From an uncultured Duncaniella sp. (lineage in GTDB: Bacteria; Bacteroidota; Bacteroidia; Bacteroidales; Muribaculaceae), in NCBI GenBank assembly GCA_910587165.1, contig CAJUKP010000001.1:168205-232204 (forward strand): a stretch of 64,000 bases of DNA, written 5' to 3'. The first letter of the stretch is position 1. Each line of letters starts with the position of its first letter. The notes beneath the pieces were generated by a model. That model searched no databases and had not been told where the DNA came from. It worked only from the letters and a program-made list of their open reading frames with translations. The translations under genes were made by a program, and so were the position numbers. This document shows positions 61,559 through 64,000 of this stretch, piece after piece.

Positions 61559-63760
61559 ATGAACAAATCAATACTCGCTTTTGCAGCTTCTGCGTTCATG
61601 GCGGTTCTTTCCGGTCAGAACGCTCAGGCTCAGACGGCTGTTGAGCATGGAAACCGTACTTTCTACGGTTTTTTCCTCACCAACGAGCATTTCAACAATG
61701 CCAATTATCCGGAATACGGATTCTCGAAGCAGACCTTCGCTTATCCCGGCGACAATGAGCTCCTGCTTGGCTATGACGGCACTGTAGGTATGTATGCCCT
61801 CACCTGCGCCGAGGGCATCTACTATGCCTGCCCCTACAAGTTCTCATCTTCGATGGGGGAGCCCGATGCTCTTCCGGTGATGACCTACAATCTTGCCAAC
61901 GGACTGGTGGAGGAGATAGGCGACTGGAAACAGGATGGCGCCACCTTCAAGCCCTCCGACATGACATACGACATCCTAAACAAGAAGATCTATGCCATCT
62001 GCTACGGCTCGGAGGAGGGCACAGGCATCTATGAACTGAGCATGACCGACGGCTCGCTCAAGTTTGTATGCAAGGCCCGCGGCGGTGTCATCGCCGCCGA
62101 TGCCAACGGCCGTGTCTTCACCATCGACCACGACGGATGGCTCTATCAGATCAACCTGACCAACGGTGTGGCCACCCCCGTGTTCGACACAAAATGTCCG
62201 GGCCTGTCGGCCAACCAGACCATTGAGTTCGACCACACCACAGGCGAGCTCTATTGGGGCTCCTGCACCACCTCCGATTTCAACAACGATGAGGGTCTTG
62301 ACCTCGGCGACCGTGGCCGCACCACCCATCTGCGCGCCATCAAGGTGCCCGTGCTTCCCGCCGGACAGGATTACACATCCGACGTGAAAGGATTCAGCAT
62401 AACCGACTATGGCGAGATCGGCTCTAATGCCCGTTTCCAGGGTATGTACATCCCCTATGCCGAGGGTGGTTTCGATGCTCCCGGAGCTGTGACCGACTTC
62501 AAGGCTGTCAGCAATGCCGAGGGCAATGGCACTGATGTGTCGTTCAGCCTTCCCGTCAAGACATTCGGCGGCGACGATCTGACCTCGATCAACGGCTATG
62601 CCATCTACCGCGACGGTGTTGAGGTGGCATATTCCACCGAAGCAGTCACTCCCGGCCAGAAGATTGTCTGGGCCGAGAAGGATTTCGGCGAGGATGGTAT
62701 GTACCGCTATGACGTGATCGTCTACAATGGTGAGGGTGATGGTCCCAAGACCCCCGCGTTCGCCTATATCGGCCATGACCGTCCCGCTGTGGCCGGCGAC
62801 ATCAAGGTTGTGGTGGCCGATGACTTCGCATCCACAGAGATCTCCTGGACCGCTCCCGTCAGCGGCTTCCACTTCGGCACCTACGACCCCGCGAGCGTAA
62901 GCTATGACGTGGTACGTCTCCCCGACAACTACAAGGTGGCAGAGGGTATCAAGGAAACCAAGGCTACCGACACATTCTTCAGCCGCCGTATGCTCCGCTA
63001 CAGCTATCAGGTGATTGCCAAGAACGCCCAGGGCGAGACAGTCGGAACCTCCGCCGAGTTCATCGCCGGTCCCGTCAAGACCGCTCCCGTGAGAGAGGAC
63101 TTCCTCGACCAGAACACTCTCTTCAACAGCTGGATGGCCTACGACAACAACAATGACGGTCTGACATGGCTCTACGGCACCACTTTGGGCCACGCTATCT
63201 TCGGTGACTACGAGCAGTGTGCCGAATATATCGTGTCGCCCACCTCTATCGACGCCAACACCAAGGATGCCGACGAATGGCTCATCTCGCCCCCCGTCAG
63301 ATTCGAGGAGAGCAAGGAATACACCGTCACTTTCGTGGCCCGTGTGTTTGATGAAGAGACAGTGAGTCTCCACATCGGCCCCAAGAACACTGTCGAGGGC
63401 ATGAATAAGCTTGAAGACTTCATCCTCCGTCCCATCGGTGTCGATCACACCACCGGCTCGATGGCCTTCGGAACCTACCGCGCCGACATTCCCGCCTCGA
63501 TGGCAGGCCAGATCGGTTGCGTGGGTCTGCAGCTCACCACTGCCCTGGGGCAGGTTCCCACCCACTACTTCCAGGTGACCACCATCGAGATCGCCGAGAA
63601 GGGTCAGGAGAGCGGCATTGAGAACATCGGCGCCGACAACTCTCTCGCTCCCGTGGAATACTTCAACCTCAACGGTATCCGTGTCAACGCCGACGCCCTC
63701 ACCCCGGGCCTCTACATCAAGCGTCAGGGCTCCGCTGTGGAGAAAGTGCTTGTGAAATAA
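61559..63760 (+). CDS. Secreted adhesin-like protein with choice-of-anchor J domain and T9SS-like tail
   Basis: ATG 61559 gives 733 aa with a signal peptide (MNKSILAFAASAFMAVLSGQNAQA). An upstream in-frame ATG at 61490 would start inside the -7 box. Residues about 25-310 carry short beta repeats (DNELLLGYDGTVGMYAL, KIYAICYGSEEGTGIYELS) suggestive of a propeller-like fold. Two fibronectin-III-like segments follow (about 320-410 and 415-505). A cleaved-adhesin/choice-of-anchor J domain covers about 520-680 (REDFLDQNTLFNSWMAYDN.. DADEWLISPPVRFEESKEYTVTF). The tail (VEYFNLNGIRVNADALTPGLYIKRQG.. VLVK) is the short T9SS-like signal. Probable role: surface binding. Confidence 0.75.
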   Translation: MNKSILAFAASAFMAVLSGQNAQAQTAVEHGNRTFYGFFLTNEHFNNANYPEYGFSKQTFAYPGDNELLLGYDGTVGMYALTCAEGIYYACPYKFSSSMGEPDALPVMTYNLANGLVEEIGDWKQDGATFKPSDMTYDILNKKIYAICYGSEEGTGIYELSMTDGSLKFVCKARGGVIAADANGRVFTIDHDGWLYQINLTNGVATPVFDTKCPGLSANQTIEFDHTTGELYWGSCTTSDFNNDEGLDLGDRGRTTHLRAIKVPVLPAGQDYTSDVKGFSITDYGEIGSNARFQGMYIPYAEGGFDAPGAVTDFKAVSNAEGNGTDVSFSLPVKTFGGDDLTSINGYAIYRDGVEVAYSTEAVTPGQKIVWAEKDFGEDGMYRYDVIVYNGEGDGPKTPAFAYIGHDRPAVAGDIKVVVADDFASTEISWTAPVSGFHFGTYDPASVSYDVVRLPDNYKVAEGIKETKATDTFFSRRMLRYSYQVIAKNAQGETVGTSAEFIAGPVKTAPVREDFLDQNTLFNSWMAYDNNNDGLTWLYGTTLGHAIFGDYEQCAEYIVSPTSIDANTKDADEWLISPPVRFEESKEYTVTFVARVFDEETVSLHIGPKNTVEGMNKLEDFILRPIGVDHTTGSMAFGTYRADIPASMAGQIGCVGLQLTTALGQVPTHYFQVTTIEIAEKGQESGIENIGADNSLAPVEYFNLNGIRVNADALTPGLYIKRQGSAVEKVLVK

Positions 63761-63792
63761 GAGGTTGTTTAAACACAAATGTGAAACCAGAG

Positions 63793-63890
63793 TGGATGTA
63801 TTTTTGAGGTAAATTATTCATAATCAGAGGGAGCATAGCTGTAGCTATGTGACCGATGATTAGGGATAATTTAACCAAAAAGACATCCAT
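63793..63890. repeat. Large imperfect palindrome upstream of the last ORF
   Basis: TGGATGTATTTTTGAGGTAA (from 63793) and the following ATTATTCATAATCAG..CATAGCT pair with AGCTATGTG..GATTAGGGATAAT, TTAACC, AAAAAGACATCCA (to 63890), centred on AGCTGTAGCT. The arms are about 47 bases with several mismatches. It resembles the non-coding leader of a mobile element, but no terminal repeat or transposase can be confirmed inside the window. Confidence 0.6.
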
Positions 63891-63904
63891 GAGGCTAATC
63901 AAAC

Positions 63905-64000
63905 TAAATTTGTTAAAATATTTACGTTCTAGAATTATATATGAGACAAAAGGAAGTTACCTTATATGCATCCAATCTCATGGATGTCTTCTGCCCTGAA
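63905..64000 (+). CDS. Start of an unidentified ORF running off the window, with its -7 box
   Basis: TAAATTTG (63905-63912) is a perfect -7 box. ATG 63941 opens a frame that continues to the window end (20 codons: MRQKEVTLYASNLMDVFCPE). The first residues do not identify a family. The palindrome just upstream could make this the first gene of an insertion sequence, which the next few hundred bases would settle. Confidence 0.35.

Noticed and set aside
61976..63778. 600-codon open frame on the minus strand
   Set aside because: It lies entirely opposite the secreted 61559-63760 protein, has no promoter, and its translation is Val/Gly/His-rich low-complexity text typical of an antisense frame in GC-rich coding DNA.

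Overview
The window looks like a chromosomal segment of a GC-rich member of the order Bacteroidales, most likely family Muribaculaceae. The evidence is: the division/cell-wall cluster has the Bacteroidetes form (short FtsL, FtsI with a C-terminal PASTA domain, murE-mraY-murD-ftsW-murG-murC-ftsQ-ftsA-ftsZ without ddl); type IX secretion genes (porZ, porD) are present, together with three exported proteins ending in short T9SS-like tails; there are families typical of Bacteroidetes (DUF4834, TPR-membrane-HTH regulators, PF14905-type receptors); and many genes carry the Bacteroidetes sigma factor signature TAnnTTTG about 20 bp after TTG/TTTG. The genus assignment is inference. No rRNA, tRNA or CRISPR array was seen.

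Layout. 1-2262: end of an unidentified gene, then rsmF and trmD (RNA modification). 2438-7621: an AT-richer accessory island with a membrane-bound TPR/HTH regulator followed by small exported proteins and lipoproteins. 7655-8119: a gene-free stretch filled with palindromes. 8120-12651 (minus): rdgB, porZ, an unknown gene and manA in one run. 12699-15308 (minus): a NodZ/FUT8-like glycosyltransferase and a GadC-like antiporter. 16249-31721 (plus): the whole dcw cluster behind one clear promoter. 32227-35163: recA and a FadL-family outer-membrane protein. 35245-41740 (minus): rlmB, recN, porD, coaBC, a DnaQ-like exonuclease and dnaN, transcribed from a dnaN promoter. 41868-44923 (minus): a second AT-rich island with an exported protein, probably frameshifted, and a TonB-dependent receptor-like barrel. 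45081-48033 (minus): a GH3 glycosidase and a SemiSWEET transporter. 48189-56377 (plus): trkA-trkH potassium uptake, DUF4834, purC, menG, DUF3467, cysS and an MscS channel. 56750-63760: two minus-strand and one plus-strand T9SS cargo genes. The last 240 bases hold a large palindrome and the first 20 codons of an unidentified ORF.

The most unusual signal is non-coding. Four long hairpin elements (8039-8119, 31727-31880, 33485-33604, 56379-56529) each begin within about 40 bases of a stop codon (manA, ftsZ, recA, mscS). They share outer and core sequence, but their arms differ from copy to copy while remaining paired within each copy. Two of them are followed by a second module: a hairpin with a compensatory base-pair change and then a block identical over 44 nt (31955-31998 and 56593-56636). 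This looks like a dispersed family of 3'-end RNA or DNA structures.
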